Positions 1 through 11,843 of a DNA stretch of 64,000 bases are shown here, piece by piece. The stretch's first letter is position 1, and every line of letters starts with the position of its first letter. The stretch comes from Paraphaeosphaeria minitans. Taxonomy: Eukaryota; Ascomycota; Dothideomycetes; Pleosporales; Didymosphaeriaceae. Under the pieces are notes generated by a model. That model did not search any database. It saw nothing but the letters and a program-made list of their open reading frames with translations, and was not told the DNA's origin. A program made the position numbers and the translations under genes. The stretch spans positions 2,356,001 through 2,420,000 of the forward strand of contig WJXW01000004.1 in assembly GCA_015832175.1 (NCBI GenBank), written 5' to 3'.

Positions 1-1
1 C

Positions 2-712
2 GCGCAAGCTGCCGAAGCCGGCATCATCGACATTTCGCGCACCCGGCGCCCCAAGCTGATCACGGGCGTGACCGGTATCCCCGTGTGCGAGAAATGGCGC
101 GGCCAAGTCCTCAAAGAGATCTCCCGCAAAGTAACCAAGATCCAGGACGCCGCGCTCTCAGACTACCAGATCCGCGACCTCAACGACGAGATCAACAAGC
201 TCATGCGCGAGAAGCACATGTGGGAGAGCCAGATACGGAACTTGGGCGGGCCAAACTACATGCGCGGGGGACGGGTGCTGGATGAGGAGGGGAGAGAGGT
301 GCCGGGGGGTGGGAAGGGGTATAGGTATTTTGGGCGCGCGAAGGAGCTGCCTGGTGTGAAAGAGCTGTTTGAGCGGCAGGCGCGGCCGGAGGATGATGAT
401 GGTGCGGCGAAGGGGAAGGAGAAGAGGAGTGAGCTAAGGCAGAGAGTGGATGCGGGGTACTATGGATACAATTTGGACGAGGAGGATGGTACGCTGTTGG
501 CGTACGAGCGGGCGAAGGAGAAGGAGGCATGGGACGACTTTCTGGCGCTGGGCGACGATCTCGACGTGAAGCCGAGTAAGACGCCACGCCCGTTCGAAGA
601 TTTACCTGGCGATGCGGGCGATGGCGTACGGTGGAACGTGCCGACGCTGGAGGAGGTCAATGAGGAGCTGATTGAGCGGAGGAAAAGGAAGTTGCTGGAG
701 AAGCTGGGCTGA
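2..712 (+). CDS. ISY1: Isy1-like pre-mRNA splicing factor, 5'-truncated by window edge
   Basis: Isy1 is a component of the spliceosome (NineTeen-associated complex) acting near the catalytic steps. The frame is open from base 2 to the TGA at 710-712, giving about 236 residues. The start codon lies outside the window, so the internal GTG/ATG codons should not be taken as starts. The first residues read IIDISRTRRPKLITGVTGIP and continue into a helical stretch with DLNDEINKLMREKHMWE and LGGPNYMRGG, which are highly typical of the family's conserved N-terminal half. The acidic/basic C-terminal part ends in ERRKRKLLEKLG. Family recognition is strong; only the first exon(s) are missing. Confidence 0.93.
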   Translation, partial: AQAAEAGIIDISRTRRPKLITGVTGIPVCEKWRGQVLKEISRKVTKIQDAALSDYQIRDLNDEINKLMREKHMWESQIRNLGGPNYMRGGRVLDEEGREVPGGGKGYRYFGRAKELPGVKELFERQARPEDDDGAAKGKEKRSELRQRVDAGYYGYNLDEEDGTLLAYERAKEKEAWDDFLALGDDLDVKPSKTPRPFEDLPGDAGDGVRWNVPTLEEVNEELIERRKRKLLEKLG

Positions 713-2212
713 ACATTTGCCAGACGGCTGGGAGGATCGATACCATGGAAAAGATGGCGCTCTTGTGCCATCATCATTTGCATTCCACAACCTGAATTTA
801 CCGGGGCTTCTTTTTTTTTTTTTTTTGGGGTTGGGGAGGGGGGGGGGGGGTGCGACGACCAAAAGTTAGGCGATCAGACTGATACCCTTTTTGACGTGGA
901 TGGAGACGGGCATTATTCTGTACAGATACGACAGCAGTGGCATGTTATATATAGCCAGCACCGAGATCACCATGTCAAGGGTGAGCGATGCGGATGATGC
1001 GAGAGACACGTCTCAGACTGGAGTTTAATTCTCGTTTGTAATACGAATGTAAAGAACACCACGAAAGAAGGACGGGCTTGCATGGTGATGCCTGTGGCGT
1101 CTTCTGGCTCGCGCTTTGCTACGCGTTTGAGGTGCCCATGGGCGCGGAAGAGGTGATGAGACACTGTTAGCACCACGGTCTTTGTCTGGTTCTACAACAG
1201 GATCTGTTCATAGGGTGGTTACTAGAAACCTCCCAAGCAGGACATCCTAGGTTAGTCTGGGCTAATATACAGATCGAATCGATCCTATGACATGATCGTG
1301 TTGCTTGAAAGTAGCCATCATACAAAACTCAGACCAACCTTTTTCTACGCATCTCATTCGTGTGGGATTCACTCTACGAAAAGTGTTTCCATCTCCCGCC
1401 CCGCAACTTCCAGTCTCTTCCACCAGCAAGTGCCCTACTTCTTGCCAATAAGTAGAGCGAGAGGGAGAGAGGTAGGTACCTATTAGTTTAGCAAGTACGC
1501 TTGGTAGGGAAGCATCCAAGCGTACCAACCGAACTCTTGAGTTAGAATCACTTCATCTCGTACATCAACAATTTCAATATCCGCAGCTTACAAGGATATA
1601 CATTACTACCTACCGTAACCCCCCAAAAGAAAGCTCCGAGCTGGGATTCCAAGACCTGTAGCTGGCACGAATACCTAGGTATACTGTGAATTTGGACACA
1701 CGGTCGGTGACTTGCACCGGTCCTATACCTACGCAAGAACGTGGTTTACCGTTCCGTCTAGTACGCTCGGACACCAAGCCTATGCATGAAAGCTGCGAGG
1801 GAAAGCAGTGAAACGTAATTTAAGAAGGGGTTGTGAGAAGTCTGAAAGCGAGAAGGTTTAACCGCCTTGGTAGGTATCTATCCAGTCTGGCCTTTGGGCT
1901 GGTGGTGCAACGCTTACACACGAACGAAACGGATCCCTGGCGCGCACCTAACCGTGTGCTAACTCGTTCCTTTATACCGTTATAAGCTTTTAGTGCCATG
2001 GTCCAGCGCGAGTATACACAGGCAATCCTGCTACGAAGAGTCTACCTTTCATTGCCGGCCACTGTTCACCACAATACAACACATCGAATCATGTCATCAC
2101 GGTGCGAGGGGAACATTTTACTTTCAACGCGATGATCGTGGCATCGACTCATGGTATTCAGCTTATCGTTCATTATACATATACCGCACCTCCTTCACTA
2201 CTTTTACTCCGT
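713..2212. other. Intergenic, convergent ISY1 / CCT8
   Basis: No coding sequence is supported here; the short ORFs lack family resemblance or codon bias. It holds a T16 run (811-826) followed directly by a G-rich run to about 850, in the presumed ISY1 3' UTR. One exact TACCTAGGTA palindrome lies at 1672-1681. Confidence 0.6.
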
Positions 2213-3984
2213 CTAATCATCATTATCCCAGTTCCCCTGCTGCGCCTTACCCGGCATCTTGGGCCCACCCGCCTGTCTCGCCACAATGATCTGGTCAACG
2301 CTCAGCACCGTCCTCGCCGCCTCCGTCGCCAACCGAATAGCCCAGCTCTTGCTGACCCACAGATCCAGGATGCCCTCGTCCTTGGCGTCTAGCGTGCCCG
2401 TTCCGTCGTCGTTCTCAATGTCTACGCCGACAGTCCATTCGTCGTTCTTCTTCTGCGCGCCGTGCGCGACGTATAGGCGGGCAAGCACCTCCGTGGCGTC
2501 GAGGCCGGCGGACTCGGCGAGGGTGCGAGGGACCACCTCGAAGGCCTCGGCGTACTTGCGTATGCTGTACTGCGAGAGGCCGGGCGTGCGGTCCGCAAGC
2601 GACTTGATACGCTCGATGAGCTGCATCTCTGTGGCGCCGGCACCGGGGACGAGGCGCGGGTCGCGTGTGATGGCCTTGACAACGTTGACGCCGTCGTCGA
2701 TGGCACGCTCCACGTCGTCGAGGTGGTTCTGAGTTGCGCCGCGAAGGACGAGTGTGGCTGTCCGGGTCTGTTCGTTTTCTTGCCTGAAGACGGTGACGCG
2801 GTCGCCGCCGATCTCGAGGGTCTCGACGATGTCGACTGAGCCCATCTCGTCGGGCATGGGGGCACCCAGGCGGGCGAGCGGTGTGGCGCCGACAACGCGG
2901 CAGAGGCGGCGGAGCTCGAACTTGGAGAGGACCTTGATGACGAGGATGCCGTAGCGGTTCAGGTAGTGTGCGGCGAGCTCGCCGACGGTGGAGCCTGCAA
3001 CCAACACGCGGAGGCCGGAGTCGTGGAGCTCCTTAACGACCTGCTCGATCTGCTGCTCCTCGCCCTTGGTGAAGTCCAGCATCTCCTTGGCGTTGTGTAG
3101 CAGCACCGTGCCCTTGGTCTCGGTCTGTGAAATGTCGATGGGGCACGAGAACACGCCGACCTTCGCCTTCGTGGCCTTCTGAATGGTGCCTTCCGGCTGT
3201 CGGGCGAAGACCATGCCCTTGACGACCTTGCTCTGCTCCAGGCTGCCGCCCATGATCTTGACCACCCGGATGTTGTCTACGTTGAAGTTGACTGGGTTCT
3301 TGGGGAGAACGGCGAGTACACCCTCGGCGACGAGGTCTGCGAGAAATTCTTCGCTACCAGACTGTTTAGCAGCTACGACGGTGCGAATGGCCTTGCTGAG
3401 TTCCTGTTGTGATCGGATGTCTTCGACCTTGTCGCATACGAGCTCTGCAGTACCAGATTAGCTTCTTCTTCTCTTGGTGTTCCATATATCTCGTACCTTC
3501 TAGAACCTGCAGAGTAGCATTCTGTGCCTTCTCGTATCCAAGTACGATGTCGCTTGTCTTGAGACCCATCCGTATCAGCTCTTCCGCCTTCTTCAGCAGC
3601 TCTCCGGCCAAGATCATGACCATGTTTGTCGCGTCACCCATCTCCGCCTCCTGCTGCTGCGTCGCCATGACAAGCAGTTTCGCCGCAGGGTGCATGACCT
3701 CGAGCTCCCGCAATATCGTCGCCGCATCGTTGGTTAATATCATCTTCTGCAGGTGATTTATGACAATCTTGTTGCGGCCATAGGGTCCGAGCGAGGTCTG
3801 CACGGTCTGCGCGATCGTCCGGCATGCGTCAATGTTGCGGATGACTGCTCCATCTTCGGCGTCGTAGCTGTTGTGGGGTGGTTAGCTGAGATAGCAGGTA
3901 AGTGAGGGGCAGAGGGGAGGTGTACTTCTGGTAACCTTGCTTGAAGAGCCCGGCGTTCGGGGCGTTCGGAATCGAGAGAGACAT
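2213..3984 (-). CDS. CCT8: T-complex protein 1 subunit theta (CCT8), cytosolic chaperonin
   Basis: This is subunit theta of the eight-membered CCT/TRiC ring that folds actin, tubulin and WD40 proteins in the cytosol. Three exons, 3984-3926, 3867-3497 and 3444-2213, join in frame to 553 residues, the usual CCT length. The introns are 58 and 52 bp. The start gives MSLSIPNAPNAGLFKQGYQ, the typical theta N-terminus. Visible features are TSLGPYGRNKIVINH (nucleotide-binding region), NDAATILREL, GDATNMVMILAGELL, ETKGTVLLHNA, LGAPMPDEMG, EIGGDRVTVF, LVPGAGATE and DQIIVARQAGGPK near the end. The GDGTT ATPase motif reads GDATN, keeping the catalytic Asp. The gene is divergent from mL46 across 950 bp. 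Confidence 0.97.
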
Positions 3985-4934
3985 GTTGATGTATGAGGGT
4001 CGGTATTCGAGGAGGCTCTGGTTTCCGAGCGGCAGTCGAACATCGCGCCCCACAGTTGAATTGTTTCTCTGTTTTGGCGCTTCTCTGTCTTGGCGCATCA
4101 CGTGATGACGAACGGGTCGCTTTGGCAGTGTCAACGACTATCATCACCGTCAATCATTCGGCCAGAGCACTTTCCTACATTCCATGTTGGTAACGCCCAT
4201 TTTAGCCAGAACCTATTCCCAGGGGGTTGGAAGGTTTTCAGTATTGGAAAGAAGCAGTGTGGAGAATGGACTCTTTGTTTCGATGATGTACTCGGGATGG
4301 AGACAGCGGCGGGCAGGTGCATACATGTAGAGTCACTGTCTATTCTGGATATAATATCTCTAGCTCTAGCTCTGGCTCTAGGCAACTCCAGCTTCTGGGA
4401 CATGTTTGGTGCTGTCGCGAGAGCACACAAGTCTGCCGTGTCCTAGGCCCATCTACAGAACACTGGGACACATTTTTTCCGTCCCAGCGAAGCCTACAAC
4501 AAGACGCGGACTAAGGTTCCAGGGCATATTGATGCCGTTTAAAGAAGAGCGTGCGTGGACACCAAAAGGTCACGAAAGGCACTCAAGGGGGCAGCAGCAA
4601 AGCGCGCGGTTCACGCTGATGGGAATGTGAGCAGGATCTATCTAGCTGTACGCCTTGGAATAGTTTTGAAGGTACGGCTAGCGAAAAAGACTGTTCAATT
4701 CTTCTTGGCACCGGTTTAATGACCATTATCTCATTGAAAAGAGAGTATACTGGGGATAAGGATGGTGCCATGAGATTGAAGAAGGAAGCGTGTGAGACGG
4801 GCGCGCCGAAGAAAATGAAGGTTGGATGGCGCTTAGTCACCCGATGCGCGCTAGGCCGCATGCACCTCCGCCCCGAAACTTTTCGAGATGGAAGGCCAGC
4901 AGCGCATTCGACAACGCGTCACGGTCATGCCCAG
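3985..4934. other. Divergent intergenic region CCT8 / mL46
   Basis: Shared upstream region of two divergent housekeeping genes. No gene is supported. A short pyrimidine/GCTCTA-type repeat (ctagctctagctctggctct) lies at about 4361-4380. No TATA box or other site can be called with confidence. Confidence 0.5.
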
Positions 4935-6069
4935 ATGAACGCCGGACACCAGACGACGAGGCGCCTTGCTGCCAAAGCAGGTACGCATCCAATTGACGCC
5001 CGTCAGACTGGTGCTGATGAAAACAGGCACGCCGATATGCCGCGCATGTAGAGACACGCTCTCCCGCAACTACGCATCCGCAGCCGCTACAGCTGTTCAG
5101 GCCGACAGCCAGACCGCACAGCACATCCCCCCCGTCGCCCAAGCATCCACGCAAACCTCGTACGGGATCAACGCCGGTGTTGTCCTCTCTCGCCCTCCCC
5201 AGATCACACGCGACCTCCACCCCTTCGAATCTGCTTTTTTCCTCTACCAGCGTCGTCTCAACGAGCGATCTGCACTGCCATTCACACGATACTTCTACTA
5301 CAAGGACCGAACACCCGCGGACCGAGAATGGAAGCGAAAGATGAAGCAGCGCTTGACCCCTGCTAGGGATATTGGCCGCTACAAAGGGTACGGCGAAGAG
5401 GCCTGGAACGATGAAGTGCTGATTGGCGCCAAAGAGAGCGACTTCAACTGGCAGGTCGAGAGGCTGTTGGAAGATGCTGAGACGACCGGTCTGGAGGACC
5501 AGCCCGCCGAGGCCGTGTCGAGTGCTGTCACACCGAAGAAGGTCGAGCACGAGGCGGCCGAGCGACCCATGTCTCGACTCACTGAAGCCGACGAGAAGAA
5601 CGATGTCAAGAGCTTGAACCGTGCGCTGCAAAGGACCCTGTATCTGCTCGTGAAGGACAAGGAGGGGCGGTGGATGTTCCCGCAGGACAGACTACAAAAG
5701 GAGACACTGAAGGAGGTACGCATCACTGCACTTGTCACCACACTGTTTCACGAGGCTAATGATTTGTAGGCGACATATCGCATTCTCGAGTACGCTGCCG
5801 GCGTGAACATGAACACCTGGGTAGTCGGCAACGTCCCCATTGGCCACTATCAGCACAACTACACCAACGCGCTCAAGACCGCCGCAGGCCCGGACGAGGC
5901 CGGTCTTAAGACCTTCTTCATGAAGGTCCGTATCATGGCTGGACAGGCAAACCTCAAGGAGAACCAGTTCGACCTGAAAGATTTCAAGTGGCTGGCCAAG
6001 GACGAGATCAAGAAGGAGGTCGAGGAGGACTACTGGCGGCAGATCAAGAACATGTTGGCTGAGCGGTAG
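4935..6069 (+). CDS. MRPL17: Mitochondrial large-subunit ribosomal protein mL46 (yeast MRPL17 family)
   Basis: A structural protein of the mitochondrial 54S ribosomal subunit. My model has exons 4935-4980, 5027-5715 and 5770-6069 (344 aa), with introns of 46 and 54 bp. The first exon, ATG AAC GCC GGA, gives an Arg-rich N-terminus without acidic residues (TTRRLAAKAG, then CRACRDTLSRNYASAA), a credible mitochondrial presequence. The 46-bp intron has a CTGAT branch site. An alternative is an unspliced start at 4966, which reads through that intron. Diagnostic stretches are ITRDLHPFESAFFLYQRRLNE, DIGRYKGYGEEAWNDE, LYLLVKDKEGRWMFPQ and the Nudix-like tail ending WLAKDEIKKEVEEDYW. Family identity is firm; the N-terminus is less certain. 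Confidence 0.9.
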
Positions 6070-6967
6070 TCCAGGTCGACATAGACGGACTGTAAATTAG
6101 GTAAAGTTCTTGTAGAAAACTGTACAGTATCTGATTTGGTATATCATCTTTCACAGAGAGCACGGCTCTCTTCCGATATGATGCTTGGTCTTTCGCTCTC
6201 GCCGCTCTCACACTCGATGAATGATTCTGACGCAACTAGTCCACTAATATGAGTGTACTCGGTTCTCATTCCGCCTTATGTCTTCGTATCTTACATCAAC
6301 ACGAGAACACTGAACTCATATCGTGGAGAACTCTCGGTGATTCGTTAGAGTTAAAATTGGACGTAGCCAAGATAGTGGGACGCTCCGAGGACGACTCCTT
6401 TATTCAAGACTGCGCACAGCGAATACTTTTTACTTTGACTGGACGTGTGTCCTTCTGATATCGGCTGTGGGAAAGGGGGTGGGTATGATTCAGTGGGCGA
6501 TGGGTAGGTAGACGGAGGGGGTGAGGTTTCAGTAGATTGTTGTGGAGCTTTAAGGATAGACTAAGGGGATGGATACGTGTACCCATTTTTGGATCATTCA
6601 AGTCGTTGTCAAAGAGGAAGTGGGGACTACCAAGGTCAGTGAAGGTAGGTGTTGCAGGACGACGAGGGCCTAACCCTTTGTGACTTGCCTTCATATTGAT
6701 ACGAGAACTTCATGTCAAACCATCTGAAAATTGGTATCTCTACATGGAAATATAAAAGGATCAATCATCTCCAAGTGCGGACATATATGTGTCATGGTCG
6801 CAATGAGAAAGTAGAAGTGGCCGGGTCCAGCCAGCCATGAAAAGAAGCGCGCAGGCATTCAGGCCCCCAACCATTCGACATGCGAATCTCCAAGCTAAAA
6901 CACAAATACGAGAAGCTGAAACGAAACATCGCGGGGTCACCTAAACTACAAGACAAAAAAGACTTGT
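6070..6967. other. Intergenic, convergent mL46 / M43 protease
   Basis: About 900 bp with 3' UTRs only. I see no conserved reading frame, RNA gene or notable repeat. Confidence 0.5.
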
Positions 6968-7917
6968 CTACCACTTGACCTGAACGCCCTCAGCCAGAGC
7001 CCTCCCAGCGCGATATTGTGACCAGGCAACGTTCATGCGTCCGCCCTGGCAAGGCGTGAATTCCTGGCTGCAGTCGGTATAATCCATCTGTCTCTCCATT
7101 AGCAATCACCTCACGCAATTCTATCATAGACATGGTACTCACGAAGTTCTTCACATTGGCAGGCCCCTTGCCACACTGGTCCGCAGCCGGGCAGCTCCCC
7201 AGATCCCCAGGCGTCGCCAGCGTGCCGTGGCTAGGCTCGTTCTGCGGCGCCGTGTCGTCGCAGTAGTCGCCATCGCCATCACAGCCGCCCTGGAACGTGT
7301 GCAGGAGGCCGAACCAGTGGCCGATTTCGTGTGCAAGGGTGCCACTTGTCGCGCTGCGGCCGGCCTCGAGGGGGACGAAGCAGCCGTCGAAGTCGAGCAG
7401 GTCTTGGGAGATGGGCTGGCCCGAGCCGTCGGGGAGGGAGCATACACCTAAACATACGCGTCAGCAAAACCCTGGTTGTGTGGGACAGTCAGTCCAGGGA
7501 CGTACCTCCACCAGCGCCCTCAACGAGGTAGATGTTCAGCGTCTGGTAGTCGCCCTGGTGCAGCGCGCGCATCTTGTTCTCTTTGTCCACATCGACGTCG
7601 CTGGCCCACTCGGCGCCGATCACATACGTCGTGAACTTGAGGTTCAGGTGGTATCCCCAGGACTCGTAGTGAGCGTTTAGAAAGTCGACCTGGCTCTGTA
7701 TCGAGGGGCCCCAGTCTTCGCCTTCCGGGGCCTTGGACACGAGAATGTGCCAATACATGTCGACCTGCTGGAGATCGCGTGTGCGGAGGGAGTTGAGGGC
7801 GCGCTTGGCGGTGGCGGTGGAGATGTTGAGCGGATCGTGGTCGAAATCTTCGTTTTGACAGTCTACTGCGAAGGCGAGGGGGGCGAGGGCCGCGAGGAAG
7901 AAGGTGGAGAGCTTCAT
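6968..7917 (-). CDS. Secreted M43-family (MEP1-like) zinc metalloprotease
   Basis: A secreted peptidase of the M43 (pappalysin/cytophagalysin) family, as in fungal MEP1-type extracellular proteases. Exons 7917-7506, 7447-7143 and 7087-6968 join in frame to 278 residues, the normal length for the fungal family; introns are 58 and 55 bp. Residues 1-17 form a signal peptide (MKLSTFFLAALAPLAFA). The zinc motif HEIGHWFGLLH (HExxHxxGxxH) is at about residues 177-187. It is followed by FQGGCDGDGDYCDDTAPQNEP and NFMDYTDC, the Met-turn region characteristic of M43. Substrate is unknown; secretion implies extracellular protein degradation or host interaction. All catalytic residues are present. Confidence 0.94.
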
Positions 7918-10020
7918 AGTGAACTAAGTGAAAACCGAAAAGAATGAAAGGGGTATCTAGATACTTTACTGTGAAGCGAATGAAGCTGTAGAATGAAAGG
8001 TAATGAAGATATACTCATCTTGAGGAGCCTATCGATTTATAGGTATTGAATGCAGGGCTGAATAAACTCACTGCCCGCAACGGAGATGAAGGTCACGGTG
8101 AAGGCCTACCAATTGGCGCTGTCACGCTTGGCGATGCTCTGTTTGGCATCCCTGAAGAAATCCTCATACACTTACCCCGATCACGAGTCATACTACAGTT
8201 GGCGAGCTTATTGGTAGGTGGTCGTGGGGGCGGTGCAGTCCAACACTCCGGGGTTTGCCTAACAAGCAAGCCTGATAGCAGTTGCCGAAACGGTCAGAAT
8301 TTGTAAATGTCCGGTGTTGTGGAGTAACTTAGAGAATATGCGCTGGGTTATTGCCCGGAGTATTACGAGAATGTCCCTTGAAAAGTAAGTCACTTGTCGT
8401 AGTAGAGATACAAGCCTTAAGCTCAGGTGAGACGCTGCCGTTATACTGCGCTACTCGAGTGTGGAGCGCCTGGATATTCCAAGCTTTTTCACGTGAAGAA
8501 GGATCTGAGGGTCATTGGAGTTCCTCTTCTTGTCACGGACAAGTCTGGCTAAGACTCTGAGCATCATCAGCCTCTCTTGGCAGCTTCCATCTCAAAATAA
8601 CCCAACATCATCCGCTAGCGAGCCCAGCTCCGGAGTGAAGTGCCGCCTTATGACGAGGAGAACAATCTTAAATTTAAGCATAAGCGGAACGAGGTCAGTG
8701 GTGCGGAGATAAAAGTTACGGCCGCGTAGGTAGGAATCAGCAGTGAAGTTGAAACGCGGTACGGACTTCGGCCCAAATCAGGGTTATCGATTGTTTGCCG
8801 GCACGGAACAGCTGATTAAAAATCCTGGGAGGTGTCACTGGTCTTTCTGGGGTATTCTTGATGCTGATGTTCGATGTGAGTGTACAGTGTAGCGGAAGCT
8901 CGAGGTCGCTTCAGCGCGCTGGTACAGTCACATGACCTTCCGATGCCAAGCTACGCTAGATCGCAACAGGTCACCTAGGGTCGCAGGCTATTTAGCATGA
9001 GTTTTCTCTACGTTCAATACTCGCCTTCTCTCGCAGTCTTTACAACGAGGTATACCAGCGCCTCCAAGCTGGTCCACACTAAGCTGTAAGCATACTATAT
9101 CTTTTTGTTACCCTCCCGCCCGATGATGAAAACTTTCCTTAATTCGCAGTTTCCACGCTAGCTGTCACTTGAACCCATCAACCGACAGTCGATGAACGCA
9201 CCAACCTTCCTTGGATGTCTGAGGGCACCACTTCTACGAACTTTACGAGAGGAATGTCGAGACCAAGGCTAACTCTTCGATAGGCAAATGTCGTGAAGGA
9301 TATCTCGTGGAGGATATCTCGTGGAGCATATCTCGTGAAGGATGCAGTTACAGTGATAGAACGTAGATGTCTATAGAAGAACTCATTAATACACTTTCAT
9401 TGTCCCCGCAACGAACCTACATATCCCATGAATTAGAAGTCGTCGCTGCCGATATGAAGTTTCCAATGGACCGGTGCAAAGGGTAGTCTATCTACCTGGA
9501 GGATATGTAGACGCTAAGGCGCATGCAATTGGGAATGGCTCCATCTTGCTTATTCTCCGCAACGCGCCTAAGGCATGCTTGTGGAGGCTCGACACATGAC
9601 GTACGGCGCAACTCTGAACACCAGCATCGGAACATGGTGTTGTCTTCTACAAGAAACAATGAATGCATCTGAAGAATAGCGCCACCTGCGGCGGCTGTGC
9701 AGGGGCACAGCCGTTGATCCCCATTATAGCCGCATAACAAGTGCCATGCCACGCCCAATCGTGAAACGCTACCGCCCCGCTGCTTCGTCACCTCGCGCCT
9801 TCCTCAAAGTCTCCTTGCCAACTAAAACTCTCAACAACGAACACCACCGGATCCCTGGGAAGCTGTTGCCGCCGCCCTTGCAAACAATTCCAGCGTGAAG
9901 CGTACGCAGTACGCCCGAGCGTGATTACAAAACCCATACCTACCCGCGCTGGCTGACGCGCATTCCTCTCGCGACACCGCCTCCTCCTCCACCGAATGCT
10001 CTACACGCCCTCCTCCAACC
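7918..10020. other. Intergenic, 2.1 kb, divergent
   Basis: Promoter-side DNA between the M43 protease and the TMEM184-type gene. Short ORFs at 8046-8712 and 9492-9791 show no family signal and were not called. The only structured element seen is the 14-bp tandem repeat at 9291-9344. Confidence 0.5.
9291..9344. repeat. Short tandem repeat, 14-bp unit
   Basis: About four consecutive copies of a unit resembling TATCTCGTGGAGGA, with substitutions between copies (gtggagga, gtggagca, gtgaagga). It is about 680-730 bp upstream of the TMEM184-type start codon. No function is evident. Confidence 0.75.
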
Positions 10021-11843
10021 ATGGCAAACAGCGTATTCGTTAGAGGGGCACCCGATCCCCTCGACACAGCACCGATCATTGGCTCTTTTGCGAGGGTAGC
10101 GCACCAACTGGGCAAGCGTCTGGAATGTGAAAGCGAGGCGCTTGAACACGAGTCCAGTAAGCCCTTGGCACAGGCTGCGTCGTACATGGCGACCTGACTG
10201 ACTGAGTGCATTGCAGTAAAGGAAGAGCCACTATGGAAGAGTCTTACTTTCCACCACTTCGGTCTGATAATATCTGCGACATTCGGGGCGCTCGCAGTGG
10301 CCACAGCGTTCATGCTCATCCTGCGGCACGCGACGCACTATCTAAAACCTTACGAACAGAAGCAGTACGCACAATCCCATCGCTGGCTCTATCTCTACTG
10401 ACTCGGATAGCATCATACGCATTCTGCTCATGATACCGATATACGCCGTCGTTTCGTTCTTGAGTTACCTATACTATCACAAAGCTGTATACTTTGAGGT
10501 CCTCCGCGATTGCTACGAAGCGTTTGCGATTTCGAGTTTCTTTACGTTGATGTGCCATTACATCGCGCCGGATCTACACGAACAAAAAGAGTATTTTCGG
10601 GGCGTGCAACCGAAAAACTGGGTGTGGCCAGTGACATGGCTGCAAAAGTGTACCGGCGGTGAGGACAAAGGCTGGCTGCGCAGACCGCGCAGTGGGCTCA
10701 CCTGGTTCAATGTACGTTTTCCTTAGAATGGGAGAGATACCCTGTACTGACAGTGATCAGGTTGTCTGGCTCAGCATTTTCCAATACTGCTTTATTCGCC
10801 CCTTCTTCACCCTTGTTGCTGTCATCACCCAACATTTTGGTCGCTACTGTCAGAGCTCGAAAGATCCACGATTCGCCTATATATGGGTGGCGGGGTTCGA
10901 AGCCGTCTCTGTCACCATCGCCATGTATTGCTTGATTCAGTTTTACATCCAACTCAAAGAGGATCTCGCTCCTCACAGGCCTTTCATGAAGGTGCTCTGC
11001 ATCAAGCTCGTCATTTTCTTCTGTTTCTGGCAGAGTTGGATCATCTCTCTCTTGACTGCTGAAGGTGGTCCTCTCAAAGCGACCAAGCATATTGCCGGAC
11101 CCGATCTAAGAATTGGCATTCCATCCATGTTGACGTGCGTGGAAATGTCCATTTTCGCAGTCCTGCACTTGTTCGCGTTCCCTTGGACGCCATACGATCT
11201 CGCAAAACGCCACGAACCCCTCCCGCAGGCCGGACACGAACAAGTTCCTGAAGTTCCCAAAAAGTACGCTCACGGCCCAGCCCGCGCGCTCATCTCGATC
11301 TTCAATCCTTGGGACATCGTCAAAGCTTGTGGACGTGGCTTCCGTTGGCTTTTTGTCGGTGCGCGACACCGCAAGGACGACCCTTCGTACCAGACGAAGA
11401 TGGACCCTCTCACGAAGCAGGATACAGGTTACCATAACGGGCCTACTTTTGCCGGCAACGGAGAGCCTGCGACCGAGTCAGCTTTGGACAAAGAGATAGG
11501 CGTGCAACGGTCTGACTCTGACCGTGTTGGCCTTTTGTCTAATGCACAAGCTAATCCCACTTTGTCAAGACAGGAGTCGGACCCGTACCACCGCACGAAC
11601 GACCGATATTACGGGAACTCACACAGCCATCCCCAGGCTGCGACGCCCGGACAGGAACACGGCGTAGTATCGCCGAACATGCAATCAAATCCCTACTTTG
11701 ATCGTCAGGAGACATCATATCACTCGGCGCCGCACCAACAGCCGCAACAGACATATAATAATCAAAACTGGGACATGTTCGGTGGTGTGAACGAACAGAA
11801 TCGACCCACACCCGGGAGTCAAGGCCCCAATGGTTTCATTTGA
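10021..11843 (+). CDS. TMEM184/DUF300 (OST-alpha superfamily) multi-pass membrane protein
   Basis: Membrane protein of the organic solute transporter alpha/TMEM184 superfamily. Relatives in fission yeast (Hfl1) sit on the vacuole membrane and bind Atg8; that role is known for the family, not shown here. Exons are 10021-10156, 10217-10364, 10411-10711 and 10761-11843, joined in frame to 555 aa, with introns of 60, 46 and 49 bp. Family hallmarks: FHHFGLIISATFGALAVATA (TM1), IIRILLMIPIYAVVSFLSY (TM2), LRDCYEAFAISSFF, FIRPFFTLVAVI, KLVIFFCFWQSW and MLTCVEMSIFAVLHLFAFPW. The last ~200 residues are polar and low-complexity. The first exon is supported by context (ATG after ccaacc, clean phase) more than by similarity. 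Confidence 0.92.

Noticed and set aside
4837..5631. 264-aa minus-strand ORF
   Set aside because: Antisense of the mL46 gene.
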